Positions 1 through 10,465 of a stretch of 64,000 bases of DNA are shown here, in pieces. Made by a program: the position numbers and the translations under genes. The stretch is from Halorutilus salinus (lineage in GTDB: Archaea; Halobacteriota; Halobacteria; Halobacteriales; Halorutilaceae): contig NZ_RKLV01000001.1 of the NCBI RefSeq assembly GCF_026242195.1, forward strand, positions 124,001 through 188,000, given 5' to 3'. Within the stretch, counting starts at the first letter, position 1; each line of letters begins with the position of its first letter. The notes below the pieces were generated by a model. The model was not told the DNA's origin, searched no databases, and saw nothing but the letters and a program-made list of their open reading frames with translations.

Positions 1-139
1 GTTGCGTACCGGAAAACCGACGAAGCAAGCTATCACCTTCGGGTGTCTGATCCGTGTGTCAGAAGGTAGACGAGGAGGGATTTGGAATAACCGTCGCTGT
101 CGGGCGTTCGGTGTGAAGGATGCTTAGCACCGAGTCTGT

Positions 140-211
140 AGTCCCGCGAGGATTCGAACCTCGGTTAGGGGGACCAGAACCCCCCGTGATTGACCACTAC
201 ACTACGGGACT
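140..211 (-). tRNA. tRNA-Gln (anticodon CTG)
   Basis: Read on the minus strand, the 72-nt segment folds as a full cloverleaf. The acceptor AGTCCCG pairs with CGGGACT, the anticodon stem is GGGGG/CCCCC, and the 7-nt loop TTCTGGT gives anticodon CTG. The T-arm carries GGTTCGAATCC. No CCA is encoded. No intron is seen. Confidence 0.95.
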
Positions 212-291
212 CCGTTCTTTACTTATCCCTCTCGTCTATTATCCTTTACCCTTTGGGACAAGTTATTATCGGCGCGTGCGTACTGTTGACC

Positions 292-1275
292 ATGGATACC
301 TACCTGTTCGGTCCCGACGATATCGACGAGACGCTCGATACCCCCTCGGTAACCGACGCCGTAGAGGACGCCTTCGCGGCGTACTACCATGAGGACGCCC
401 AGATGCCGCCTAAGTCGTACATCGATCTCCCGGAGTACAACGGCGACTTCCGTTCGATGCCCGCGTACGTCGGCGGTGACGACGACGGAGCGGCGGTCAA
501 GTGGGTCAACTCCCACCCGGACAACCCCGACGAACACGGCCTGCCGTCGGTCATGGGCGTCGTCGTCTACTCCGACCCCGAAACGGCGTTTCCGCTTGCA
601 GTCATCGATGGAACGACCCTCACGCGTTACCGTACGGGTGCTGCGGCGGGCGTTGCGACACGGCACCTCGCGCGCGAGGAAGTATCGACGTTCGGTGTCG
701 TAGGCGCGGGCGCGCAAGCGTACAGACAGGTCGAGGCGGTAACCGCCGTCCGAGACATAGAACGCGTAGTCGTCTCGGATGTCGATGAAGAAGCGGTCGA
801 ACGTTTCGTCGATGACCACGACGACACCTCCTTCGACGTCGTCGGCGGGAAGACGCGGGAAGCCGCGGGGTGCGACGTCGTCTCTACCCTCACCCCCTCG
901 CGCGAACCCATTGTGGAACGCAACTGGGTGAACGACGGCGCGCACGTCAACGCTATGGGTGCGGATGCCGAGGGGAAACAGGAACTCGACTCCGAACTTG
1001 TCAAGGATGCACGCGTGGTCGTCGACAACCCGGAGCAGTGCCTCCATTCGGGTGAAATAAACACACTCGTCTCCGCAGGTGAGTTCGACGAGGACGACGT
1101 CTACGCCACCCTCGGAGAGGTCATCGCGGGTGATGACCCCGGAAGCAGAGAGGACGACATCACGGTATTTGACTCGACGGGTCTCGCTATACAGGATGTC
1201 GCGGCGGCACGTCTCGTCAACAAACGTGGACGCGAGCGGGGTATCGGTACCCCTTTCGAACTCGTCGGGACGTAA
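292..1275 (+). CDS. Ornithine cyclodeaminase / alanine dehydrogenase family protein
   Basis: The 327-residue protein belongs to the mu-crystallin/ornithine cyclodeaminase family, NAD-dependent cytosolic enzymes acting on ornithine, alanine or related amino acids. A Rossmann glycine motif GVVGAGAQA lies near residues 134-142, after the family's substrate-side segment (VKWVNSHPDNP, then TGAAAGVATRHLA). Length matches the family (about 320-350). The open frame extends up to position 190, but that would run into tRNA-Gln. ATG 292 lies about 28 nt after an AT-rich TATTATC element and gives a start typical of this family, so I chose it. Family members with different substrates cannot be separated from sequence alone, so ornithine versus alanine is open. 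Confidence 0.85.
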   Translation: MDTYLFGPDDIDETLDTPSVTDAVEDAFAAYYHEDAQMPPKSYIDLPEYNGDFRSMPAYVGGDDDGAAVKWVNSHPDNPDEHGLPSVMGVVVYSDPETAFPLAVIDGTTLTRYRTGAAAGVATRHLAREEVSTFGVVGAGAQAYRQVEAVTAVRDIERVVVSDVDEEAVERFVDDHDDTSFDVVGGKTREAAGCDVVSTLTPSREPIVERNWVNDGAHVNAMGADAEGKQELDSELVKDARVVVDNPEQCLHSGEINTLVSAGEFDEDDVYATLGEVIAGDDPGSREDDITVFDSTGLAIQDVAAARLVNKRGRERGIGTPFELVGT

Positions 1276-1285
1276 CCGAACGACC

Positions 1286-1293
1286 GATTTAAT
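1286..1293 (+). promoter_or_regulatory. TATA box of the 1318 gene
   Basis: GATTTAAT is centred about 28 nt before the ATG at 1318, the spacing expected for an archaeal leaderless transcript. Inferred from spacing only. Confidence 0.5.
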
Positions 1294-1317
1294 ACGTCGG
1301 AAGACGTACATAAACTG

Positions 1318-1548
1318 ATGTCTGAGGACGAGTACAGCGAGGAACAACGGCGTATACTCGAACATCTCCGCGACGGTATCGGATGCGGAAAGAGATACTT
1401 CAAGAGCAAGAGCATCGCCGACTCGACCGAACTCTCCTCGAAACAGGTCGGCGTCCATCTCTCGATTCTCAAGGACGCCTGCGACGAGATGGAGATACAG
1501 AAATGGGGTCGGTCGACGTCGACGACTTGGCAGGTATCGACCGAATGA
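1318..1548 (+). CDS. Small HTH protein, DUF7123-like
   Basis: This 76-residue acidic protein has a winged-helix-like layout: an N-terminal helix (EEQRRILEHLRD), a strand KRYFKSKSI, a recognition-type helix (LSSKQVGVHLSIL) and a C-terminal STTWQV strand. It resembles the small haloarchaeal family DUF7123, presumed DNA-binding. Its last codons overlap the next gene by four bases (ATGA), so the two are probably co-transcribed and translationally coupled. Function is not known. It could regulate the CoA-branch gene beside it, but the only support is position. Confidence 0.75.
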   Translation: MSEDEYSEEQRRILEHLRDGIGCGKRYFKSKSIADSTELSSKQVGVHLSILKDACDEMEIQKWGRSTSTTWQVSTE

Positions 1549-2318
1549 CGGCTGAGGAGGTACCCGACGATCACCCTCGGCATGGTTCGCTCGTTACGCG
1601 TCACCGTATCGAGGAGGGCGTCGAGAAAGGTATCACGAGCAAGCAGGGACTCGTTGCTCAGGGACGCGGCGAGGCTCTCGACTACCTTCTCGGGGAGGAG
1701 ACGGTGCCAGCGGCGGAGCGTGCGGAGCGCACAGCGGTCGCGCGTACCCTCCTCGCCGACCACGCCGTCGTCTCCGTCAACGGCAACGTCGCCGCGCTCT
1801 GCCCCCAAGAGGCGGTTTCGCTCGCCGAGGCTGTCGGCGCGGACATCGAGGTCAATATCTTCCACCGGACGCGTGAACGTCTCGAAGCGATCGCCGAGCA
1901 CCTGCGTGAACACGGCGCGGACGAGGCGGATGTCGCCCTACGCGGTCTGGAGGCGGACGCACGTATCCCCGATCTTTCGAGCGAACGCGCAAAGGTCGAC
2001 CGCGACGGTATCTACTCCGCGGACGTTGTCGTCGTCCCTCTCGAAGACGGTGACCGTGCAGAGGCGCTCGACGCGATGGGAAAGGACGAGATCGTCGTCG
2101 ATCTCAACCCGTTGTCGCGTTCGGCGCAGACGGCGACGGTTCCCGTAGTCGACAACGTCGTGCGCGCGTTTCCGCGTATGACCGAGTACGCCGAGACGTT
2201 GGCGTCCGCTTCCGACGACGAACTCCGTGAGATCGTCGATTCCTTCGACGCAGACGAGGCGCTCCACGACGCCGAACGGCGTATACGCGAGGGCTTCGGC
2301 GACGGCGACACGCGGTAG
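1545..2318 (+). CDS. 4-phosphopantoate--beta-alanine ligase (archaeal phosphopantothenate synthetase)
   Basis: The 257-residue protein matches the archaeal COG1701 family, which joins 4-phosphopantoate and beta-alanine using ATP to make 4-phosphopantothenate in the archaeal coenzyme A route. Family landmarks are HPRHGSLVTRHRIEEGV near the N-terminus, GITSKQGLVAQGRGEALDYLLGE (as two pieces), VVSVNGNVAALCP and VNIFHRTRER. Length fits the family. A longer frame opens upstream, but ATG 1545 in the ATGA overlap with the previous gene gives the usual N-terminus. A C-terminal segment with DLNPLSRSAQ and a VDNVVRAFP motif is also family-typical. Cytosolic. Confidence 0.9.
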   Translation: MTAEEVPDDHPRHGSLVTRHRIEEGVEKGITSKQGLVAQGRGEALDYLLGEETVPAAERAERTAVARTLLADHAVVSVNGNVAALCPQEAVSLAEAVGADIEVNIFHRTRERLEAIAEHLREHGADEADVALRGLEADARIPDLSSERAKVDRDGIYSADVVVVPLEDGDRAEALDAMGKDEIVVDLNPLSRSAQTATVPVVDNVVRAFPRMTEYAETLASASDDELREIVDSFDADEALHDAERRIREGFGDGDTR

Positions 2319-2349
2319 CTTTACTACGGTCGGTGTCAACGTTTAGTAC

Positions 2350-3240
2350 ATGGAAGTTCACGTTACGGGCGGCACGGGGTTCGTAGGCTCACATCTCTGT
2401 AACAAACTCGCCGAAAACGGACACGACGTGGTCGCTGTCTCCCGAAACCCCGACGAGTCACCCGTCGGTATAGACGGATCGGTCGAACGCCGTGAGCGAG
2501 ACGTTACCGAAGCCGGGACGCTCGACTTCTCGGGCGCGGATGTCGTCGTACATCTCGTCTCGCTGTCACCCCTCGTCAAGCCGCGCGGTACGACCCACCA
2601 CGACGTTACCGCCGAAGGAACGCGTAACGTCGTCGAGGCGTGCGAGAACGACGGCGTCGACCGTCTCGTACATATGAGCGCGCTCGGTGCCGACACCGAC
2701 GGCGAGACGGCATACATACGCGCCAAGGGCGAGGCGGAGGACGCAGTCTCCGTTTCGTCGCTCGACGCGACCGTCTTCCGCCCCTCGGTCGTCTTCGGCG
2801 ACGGCGGAGAGTTCGTGTCCTTCACCAAGCTACTCACAACGCCTTACGTCACGGGTCTTCCGGGCGGTGGCGATACGCGTTTCCAGCCTATCTACGTCGG
2901 CGACCTCGTCGAGGCGGTCGCTGAAACCGTCGAGAACGACGAACATACGGGCGAGACGTACGAGATAGGGGGTCCCGAACGTCTCACGCTCGCTGAGATG
3001 TCGCGCTCCGTCTACGAGGCTGAGGGACGTAGCCTTGTCGTCGTTCCCGTACCGATGCCGCTCGCGCGCGTGGGTCTCGCACTCGCCGACCCTCTTCCTT
3101 TCGTACCCATGGGTTCGGACCAGTACGCGTCGCTCAAGTTCGACAACGTCGTCGAAGGCACGAACGGTATAGGCGTCTTTGTCCCCGTCGACGAACTAAC
3201 GACGTTCGACGGATGGCTGGGTTTCGAAGACGGTCAGTAG
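2350..3240 (+). CDS. NAD(P)-binding epimerase-like protein (complex I NDUFA9-like family)
   Basis: The 296-residue protein begins with an atypical-SDR Rossmann fold: the nucleotide motif GGTGFVGSHL at residues 7-16, and a later LVHMSALGAD strand-loop. The class carries no obvious classical YxxxK pair; a Y-x-x-A-K segment (AYIRAKGEAE) takes that place. Similar haloarchaeal proteins are annotated as complex I NDUFA9 subunit family. The actual substrate or partner is unknown. It is preceded by a TATA-like CTTTACT stretch about 28 nt before the ATG. Its stop overlaps the end of the convergent gene by a few bases. Confidence 0.8.
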   Translation: MEVHVTGGTGFVGSHLCNKLAENGHDVVAVSRNPDESPVGIDGSVERRERDVTEAGTLDFSGADVVVHLVSLSPLVKPRGTTHHDVTAEGTRNVVEACENDGVDRLVHMSALGADTDGETAYIRAKGEAEDAVSVSSLDATVFRPSVVFGDGGEFVSFTKLLTTPYVTGLPGGGDTRFQPIYVGDLVEAVAETVENDEHTGETYEIGGPERLTLAEMSRSVYEAEGRSLVVVPVPMPLARVGLALADPLPFVPMGSDQYASLKFDNVVEGTNGIGVFVPVDELTTFDGWLGFEDGQ

Positions 3241-3860
3241 ACGTCGTCAGCCTTCGCCTTCACGCGTTCGAAAAGACGCTCCTCGGTCGCGCGTAACGAA
3301 CGTAACGCCTCGTCGGTGTAGTCGACGTTGCGCGACGCGACCGTAAGCTCCAACGCGACGCCGTCGGCGTGCTCTTCGACAGTATCGGCGTACCCCAAAA
3401 GATGATCGAGCGCCTCTAACGTCTCGTCACGCGCGTAGACGCCCTGCGCCGCTTCCCAGAAGCCGTCCTTAGGGAAGCCCGCGATAGGACCGAGGTCGTC
3501 GCCTATACGTCTGTACCGCGCGAGGAGAGCGTCACCGAGTTCGTCGCGCCCTTCGTCGCACCGCTCGTACCAGTAGTCGGTTTCGAGTACCTCGTCCTCG
3601 TACTTACCGAAGCTACCGCCGTCGACGCCGACCTCCTCGGCGTAGTCGAGCGCCGCCTTCATACCGCGTTCGTAACCGGCGCGGTGTCGTGTGAACTCCT
3701 CCGACAGTGTACCGCCAAGGAAGAAACGTGCGGCACCGTCGACGGGCGACGGTACGAAGCCGAGACCCACGGCGCGCGACGGTCGGAACTCGCCCGTCCA
3801 TACGTCGAAGACCGACCCCGAGACGAGCCTTAGCTGTTCGCGTACGGCTTCGCGCGTCAT
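3234..3860 (-). CDS. Conserved hypothetical protein, 208 aa
   Basis: I do not recognise this family. The protein is acidic and soluble, without signal peptide or membrane segments. It has an N-terminal VWTGEFRPSRAVGLGFVPSP segment, a middle helical part rich in Tyr and Asp, and a C-terminal helix pair. The frame is open further upstream to 3992, but ATG 3860 gives an ordinary acidic N-terminus, while the extension is basic and overlaps the divergent gene at 3945. The 84-bp gap between 3860 and 3945 would hold divergent promoters. Confidence 0.6.
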   Translation of the reverse strand: MTREAVREQLRLVSGSVFDVWTGEFRPSRAVGLGFVPSPVDGAARFFLGGTLSEEFTRHRAGYERGMKAALDYAEEVGVDGGSFGKYEDEVLETDYWYERCDEGRDELGDALLARYRRIGDDLGPIAGFPKDGFWEAAQGVYARDETLEALDHLLGYADTVEEHADGVALELTVASRNVDYTDEALRSLRATEERLFERVKAKADDVY

Positions 3861-3944
3861 ACCGTATACGCGCCCCGGTGGCTTATCCGGGTTGCGGAAA
3901 CAGCCAACTGAAAGAGTTAACCGTCGCGCGTACAAGACGGATGT

Positions 3945-4307
3945 ATGGAAAGCAGAACCGTCGACGCCGACGGCTTCGTGCCCTCGGAACACGGTTTCAC
4001 CGACGCACTACGCGAAGCCATCGAGGAGGAGATGGACTTCCTCGACGACCGCGACCTGCATCTCGTACGTATGCGTGAGAACGACGACGGCGAGATACAG
4101 CAGGTCACCATACAGGCGGACGACGAGATGTACCGTCTCTCCGAGGTCTCGCCGGGGAACGTATCGCGCACCGTCTTCCGTAACCCTAAGCGCGACGAGG
4201 CGGTTCCGTATCAGGACGGCGACGGAGGTGACGCTGAGGCGGTGGACGAAGCAGATGGAGAAGCCGAGGACGACGAAGCCGGTGACGAGACGCCGGAAGA
4301 CGGATAG
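3945..4307 (+). CDS. Hypothetical acidic protein, 120 aa
   Basis: This is a soluble protein with two parts. The globular region (residues 1-80) contains AIEEEMDFLDDRDLHLVRMRE and DDEMYRLSEVSPGNVSRTVF. The roughly 35-residue tail is low-complexity and almost entirely Asp, Glu, Gly and Ala. Such tails are common in halophile proteins. No family is recognised. A TTAACC stretch about 30 nt upstream may be its TATA box. Confidence 0.6.
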   Translation: MESRTVDADGFVPSEHGFTDALREAIEEEMDFLDDRDLHLVRMRENDDGEIQQVTIQADDEMYRLSEVSPGNVSRTVFRNPKRDEAVPYQDGDGGDAEAVDEADGEAEDDEAGDETPEDG

Positions 4308-4355
4308 ACACCGACGGCGTCAGTGTTTTGGGTTCGCGGTACGAAACAACCTTTC

Positions 4356-4637
4356 ATGGAAGACGAACGTATACTCTACCGCCTCCAGGCGTGCCCGTTC
4401 TGCGAACGCGTCGTCCGCGTCCTCGACGAACACGGCGTCGACTACGAGTCGCGTTTTGTGGAGCCGTTGCATAGCGAACGCGACGCCGTCAGACGCGTCT
4501 CGGGTTCACGTACAGTCCCCGTGCTCGTAGACCCTGAGACGGGCGCGACGCTGACAGAGAGCGAGAACATCGTTGAGTACGTTGAGAAGTACTACGGCGA
4601 AGGGGAGGACCCGAACACCGACGGAGGCGGTGACTGA
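4356..4637 (+). CDS. Glutaredoxin / GST N-terminal-like thioredoxin-fold protein
   Basis: The 93-residue protein has a thioredoxin fold with the redox motif CPFC at residues 11-14 and the conserved cis-Pro region TVPVLVDPETG. These are followed by an SENIVEYVEKYY helix typical of the glutaredoxin/GST N-terminal group. It would reduce disulfides in the cytosol. ATG 4356 is preferred over 4323 because homologues start just before the first beta strand. It abuts the next gene without a gap (stop at 4637, ATG at 4638), and lies in a thiol-redox run with the peroxiredoxin-like protein and MsrA. Confidence 0.85.
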   Translation: MEDERILYRLQACPFCERVVRVLDEHGVDYESRFVEPLHSERDAVRRVSGSRTVPVLVDPETGATLTESENIVEYVEKYYGEGEDPNTDGGGD

Positions 4638-5132
4638 ATGGAACTCGGCTTCGAGGTCACACAGCTACCGCCGCATGACGCGCCGGAGGAAGGCGAAGAA
4701 GCGCCGGGGTTCACACGTCCGCTCGTAAACGATGAGTACTGGGAGGACGCCGCGCTCTCCGATACCGTCCCCGCGCTCGTCGTCTTCTACCCCATGAACG
4801 GCTCGTTCCCCGCGACGTACATATGGCAGGAGGTCGAGGAGCGCGGATGGGACGACGACGGGACGGTCGTTGGCGTAACCGCGTCGACGCCTTACTCGCA
4901 CAGACGTTTCCTCGACGAACGCGATACCGACGCGCGTCTGTTCGCCGACCCGTCGAACGGTGTCGCGCGCGAATGGGGCGTGGCGCACGAACTCGACGGC
5001 ATGACGGGCGTCGAGGAGCCGCGTCCGGCGGTCTTCTACGTCGACGAAGGTATGACCGTTAGATACGCGTGGGTCGCCGACGAGCACCCTGAGTTCCCGC
5101 CGTACGACGAGATAGACGGTGTCGTCGGTTGA
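4638..5132 (+). CDS. Peroxiredoxin-like (AhpC/TSA fold) protein lacking the peroxidatic cysteine
   Basis: The 164-residue protein aligns with the redoxin/AhpC fold: an APGFTRPLVNDE opening, then an LVVFYPMNGSFPATYIWQEV helix start where peroxiredoxins carry their active-site threonine and cysteine. Later come ARLFADPSNGVAREWGV and a PAVFYVDEGMTVRYAWV segment. No cysteine is present anywhere, so classical peroxidase chemistry is not expected. Haloarchaeal homologues with a similar FPAT motif exist as far as I recall, so the loss looks like a family property rather than damage. Directly follows the glutaredoxin gene, suggesting an operon. Actual role unknown. Confidence 0.75.
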   Translation: MELGFEVTQLPPHDAPEEGEEAPGFTRPLVNDEYWEDAALSDTVPALVVFYPMNGSFPATYIWQEVEERGWDDDGTVVGVTASTPYSHRRFLDERDTDARLFADPSNGVAREWGVAHELDGMTGVEEPRPAVFYVDEGMTVRYAWVADEHPEFPPYDEIDGVVG

Positions 5133-5183
5133 GAGAGGTGCGGCACGCGACGCGTTTTTGACCGCGCGGCACGTAGACCGTGT

Positions 5184-5705
5184 ATGGAGGAAGCCACGTT
5201 CGCAGGCGGATGTTTCTGGTGTATCGAGGCTCCGTTCAAACGCGTCGACGGCGTCGAATCGGTCACGTCGGGCTACATCGGCGGCGACACCGAGGATCCG
5301 ACGTACGACGAGGTCTGTTCGGGAACGACGGGGCACGCCGAGGCGGTGCGCGTCGAGTACGACCCCGATACGGTCACGTACCGCGAACTCCTTGAGGTTC
5401 TGTTCGCGCTCCACGACCCGACGACGCGCGACCGCGAGGGTCCCGATGTTGGTAGCCAGTACCGTTCCGCCGTCTTCTACCACGACGAAGAACAGCGCGA
5501 GGAGGTCGAGGCGTACATCGACGAACTCGAAGGCGACGTATACGACGGTATAGTGACCGAGGTCGCCCCAGCCGAGAGGTTCTACGTCGCAGAGGAGTAC
5601 CATCAAGACTACTACGAAAGCAACCCGGATCAGCCCTACTGCCGCGCACACATACCTCCAAAGCTCCAGAAGGTCACCGAACGTTTCCCCGGACTCGTCA
5701 CCTGA
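5184..5705 (+). CDS. msrA: Peptide methionine sulfoxide reductase MsrA
   Basis: This 173-residue enzyme reduces methionine-S-sulfoxide in oxidised proteins. The catalytic motif GGCFWC is at residues 8-13. Other landmarks are TSGYIGG, the GHAEAVRVEYDP segment, DVGSQYRS and AEEYHQDYYESNP, all standard for MsrA. Length is normal. It follows the glutaredoxin and peroxiredoxin-like genes, forming an oxidative-damage repair neighbourhood. A T-rich GTTTTTGAC element about 30 nt upstream suggests its own promoter. Confidence 0.95.
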   Translation: MEEATFAGGCFWCIEAPFKRVDGVESVTSGYIGGDTEDPTYDEVCSGTTGHAEAVRVEYDPDTVTYRELLEVLFALHDPTTRDREGPDVGSQYRSAVFYHDEEQREEVEAYIDELEGDVYDGIVTEVAPAERFYVAEEYHQDYYESNPDQPYCRAHIPPKLQKVTERFPGLVT

Positions 5706-5753
5706 CGCCGTCTCTACCGAAGCCTATAGGTCGCGCCGGCGACACGACGGAGT

Positions 5754-6206
5754 ATGTACGACAAGGTTCTGTTCCCGACGGACGGCGAACGGTCCAGCCA
5801 AGCCGCCGCGGACGACGCGGTCGAACTCGCCGAACTCCACGGCGCGACATTACACGTCCTGCATGTCGTAGACGACGCGACGGTTGAGGTACTCGCCGAG
5901 GCGGGCGAGATGTCGCGTGACGAGGTCGAGAACTCTCTCGAATCCGAGGGTCGGAAAGCTGTCGGTACCGTCGCCGACGAGGCGCGCGAGGCGGGCGTCG
6001 ACGTAGAGACGGAGGTCGTCCACGGAAAGCCCGACGACGTCATCGTAGAACGCGCCGACGAACTCGACGCCGACGTAATCGTGATGGGTACCGAGGAACA
6101 GCCGAGCGAGTACCGCGACCTTCTCGGAAGCGTGACGGAGAACGTTCTGCGTAGGACGATGGCGCGTGTCCTCGTCGTTAAGACGGAAGCAGGGGTCGAC
6201 GGATAG
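5754..6206 (+). CDS. Universal stress protein, UspA family
   Basis: The single-domain Usp has 150 residues. The opening strand KVLFPTDG leads into a nucleotide-binding alpha/beta fold, and the C-terminal ATP-loop region reads VIVMGTEEQPSEYRDLLGSVTENVLRR, close to the canonical G-x2-G-x9-G-S/T pattern (GSVTENVLRR). It is cytosolic and probably ATP-binding. A CTATAGGT element about 28 nt before the ATG fits a leaderless promoter. Confidence 0.9.
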   Translation: MYDKVLFPTDGERSSQAAADDAVELAELHGATLHVLHVVDDATVEVLAEAGEMSRDEVENSLESEGRKAVGTVADEAREAGVDVETEVVHGKPDDVIVERADELDADVIVMGTEEQPSEYRDLLGSVTENVLRRTMARVLVVKTEAGVDG

Positions 6207-6237
6207 TGCGCGAGACCACAACACCGACCGCGTACGT

Positions 6238-6828
6238 ATGAGGTTTCGGAACACGCGACAGCCCGACTGGGACTGGTGGGGCAGGCTCTGGACGGCACCC
6301 GGCGAGACGTTACGCGACCTCGGTCTCAAAACCGGGGACGACGTAGCCGAGGTCTGCGCCGGAAACGGCTACTTCGCGTTCCCCGCAGGACGTATCGCTC
6401 AACCGGGCGACGTGTACGCAGTCGATATAGACGCCGCGCTTCTCGACGAACTCGAAGACATAGCCGAGAAGAACGGCGTGGCGAACATCGAGACGGTCAC
6501 CGCCGACGCCTACGAACTCTCCGAGCATATCGACGCGGTCGACTTCGTCCTCTTGGCGAACACGCTCCACGGCGTCGACGACCCGCGGAGAATCCTCTCC
6601 GAGTGCCGTGAGGTACTCGCCGACGACGGACACCTCGTCGTCGTAAACTGGCACGACCTACAGAGACACGAGACGACCGTGGCGGGCGAGGAACGCGGTC
6701 CGCCCGAAGAGCTACGTATGACGCCCGACAAAACCGTCGATGTCGCCGAATCCGCCGGACTCGTCGAGGCGGAACGTACCGAGCTACCACCATACCATTA
6801 CGCGATCACCTTCCGGCTGGACGGCTAA
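6238..6828 (+). CDS. Class I SAM-dependent methyltransferase
   Basis: The 196-residue protein has SAM motif I VAEVCAGNGYFAFPAG (around residues 36-51) and the acidic end of strand 2 (YAVDID). Motif IV-like VDFVLLANTLHGVDDP and a post-IV LADDGHLVVVNWH strand follow. The N-terminus carries a W-rich DWDWWGRLW segment. Substrate unknown. ATG 6238 is chosen because the upstream extension overlaps the Usp gene. It is the last gene before the convergent rRNA operon. Confidence 0.8.
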   Translation: MRFRNTRQPDWDWWGRLWTAPGETLRDLGLKTGDDVAEVCAGNGYFAFPAGRIAQPGDVYAVDIDAALLDELEDIAEKNGVANIETVTADAYELSEHIDAVDFVLLANTLHGVDDPRRILSECREVLADDGHLVVVNWHDLQRHETTVAGEERGPPEELRMTPDKTVDVAESAGLVEAERTELPPYHYAITFRLDG

Positions 6829-6973
6829 GCTAACGAAACTTCTACACAAAGCTGTCGCTCCTCGTCTAAAAACTGGAATAAAAAGCGGCGACGAACGACC
6901 GGTAAGAAAGCCATCAACAGAAACTTCTCCCTTCCCACCGGGACGAACCCTGCGTGTACTCGGGATGGGTTTC
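6829..6973. other. Intergenic region between methyltransferase and 5S rRNA
   Basis: No coding potential is seen on either strand. It holds the A/T-rich stretch annotated as the rRNA terminator and the trailer of the 5S transcript. Confidence 0.6.
6866..6885 (-). terminator. T-rich terminator of the rRNA operon
   Basis: On the minus strand, two T runs (TTTTTATT and GTTTTTAG) lie about 90-110 nt beyond the 5S 3' end. Archaeal termination commonly uses such oligo-T stretches without a hairpin. Confidence 0.5.
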
Positions 6974-7113
6974 CTAGGCTTTCCACCAGCCACTCCTCTC
7001 GGAGCCATCTGTCCCGGGGGCTCGCGCACCCCAGTACCGGATGGAACGCAGGCGGGCTTAACTTCCGTGTTCGGGATGGGTACGGGTGTAACCCCGCCGC
7101 TATGGTCGCCTAA
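6974..7113 (-). rRNA. rrf: 5S ribosomal RNA (extended, about 140 nt)
   Basis: The 5' part is classic archaeal 5S, with CCCGTACCCATCCCGAACAC, GGAAGTTAAGCCCGCC and GTACTGGGGTGCGCGAG. The usual 3' end should follow after about 20 nt, but here the strand that can pair with the 5' end (UUAGGC with GCCUAG) comes about 40 nt later. The extra stretch contains a CUCC-GAGA-GGAG hairpin with a GNRA loop. Halococcus morrhuae is known to carry a 108-nt insertion in the 3' part of its 5S; this would be a shorter analogue. The 5' end is well placed; the 3' end is inferred from helix I pairing. Confidence 0.85.
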
Positions 7114-7114
7114 A

Positions 7115-7163
7115 GCCGATCCGTGGGGGTCGAACCCACGAACGCGCCCGACGCGCGACCGGC
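7115..7163 (-). ncRNA. tRNA-like processing element before 5S rRNA
   Basis: This 49-nt element has a 7-bp acceptor-like stem (GCCGGUC with GAUCGGC, one G-U) and a perfect T-arm (GUGGG, loop UUCGACC, CCCAC). The D and anticodon arms are replaced by a short CGCG/CGCG hairpin. One U follows it, then the 5S RNA begins. In Haloferax volcanii the 5S 5' end is produced by tRNase Z cutting after such a tRNA-like structure, and this has the same layout. It is not a functional tRNA. Confidence 0.8.
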
Positions 7164-7176
7164 GATGTAAATGTAA

Positions 7177-7211
7177 GCGTGACTCAGTTAGTGCCTGGAT
7201 CCACCAGAACC
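7177..7211 (-). other. 23S rRNA processing stem, 3' arm
   Basis: This arm pairs with 10181-10215. The outer stem CTGAGTCACGC/GCGTGACTCAG (11 bp) is followed by a 3-nt bulge on each strand around a 4-bp helix (GUGU with GCAC), then CTGGATC/GATCCAG. This is the bulge-helix-bulge motif cut by the archaeal splicing endonuclease to release pre-23S. Confidence 0.85.
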
Positions 7212-7216
7212 GATAA

Positions 7217-10172
<2,956 letters not shown>

Positions 10173-10180
10173 TTGATGAT

Positions 10181-10215
10181 GGTTCCGGTAGATCCAGTTT
10201 ACACCTGAGTCACGC
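10181..10215 (-). other. 23S rRNA processing stem, 5' arm
   Basis: Partner of 7177-7211; together they close a bulge-helix-bulge stem around 23S. Confidence 0.85.
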
Positions 10216-10366
10216 TTACACACGGCTTCAAAGCACCCCCGTGGGTACGGTGGACGCATCAGCCCTTCCCATCCTCGCTTTCACGGGATGGTGCATCTCG
10301 ACCGTTCGCTCTCCACCTGAGGAGCCATACGAGATGGCTCGTTACGGTGAACGAGCGTTCGGTTCA

Positions 10367-10438
10367 TGGACCCAGAGGGATTTGAACCCTCGGCTTCCGC
10401 CTTGCAAAGGCGGCGCTCTGCCGCTGAGCTATGGGCCC
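10367..10438 (-). tRNA. tRNA-Ala (anticodon TGC) in the 16S-23S spacer
   Basis: A complete 72-nt cloverleaf on the minus strand. The acceptor GGGCCCA pairs with TGGGTCC plus discriminator A. The anticodon stem CCGCC/GGCGG encloses TTTGCAA. tRNA-Ala(TGC) in this position is the normal haloarchaeal rRNA operon arrangement. Confidence 0.97.
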
Positions 10439-10465
10439 CGACGGTATCGCGCCGTCGATGCGCGA

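Noticed and set aside
1-139. tRNA-type relic downstream of tRNA-Gln
   Set aside because: GAGGAGGGATTTGG vaguely resembles a T-arm, but there is no inverted partner and the match is too weak to support.
223-1458. 411-codon leftward frame over the ornithine cyclodeaminase gene
   Set aside because: Antisense shadow: composition is basic and low-information, while the sense frame is a known family.
7115-7163. A degraded but functional tRNA between 23S and 5S
   Set aside because: There is no anticodon arm. The size and position fit the known tRNA-like 5S processing element.
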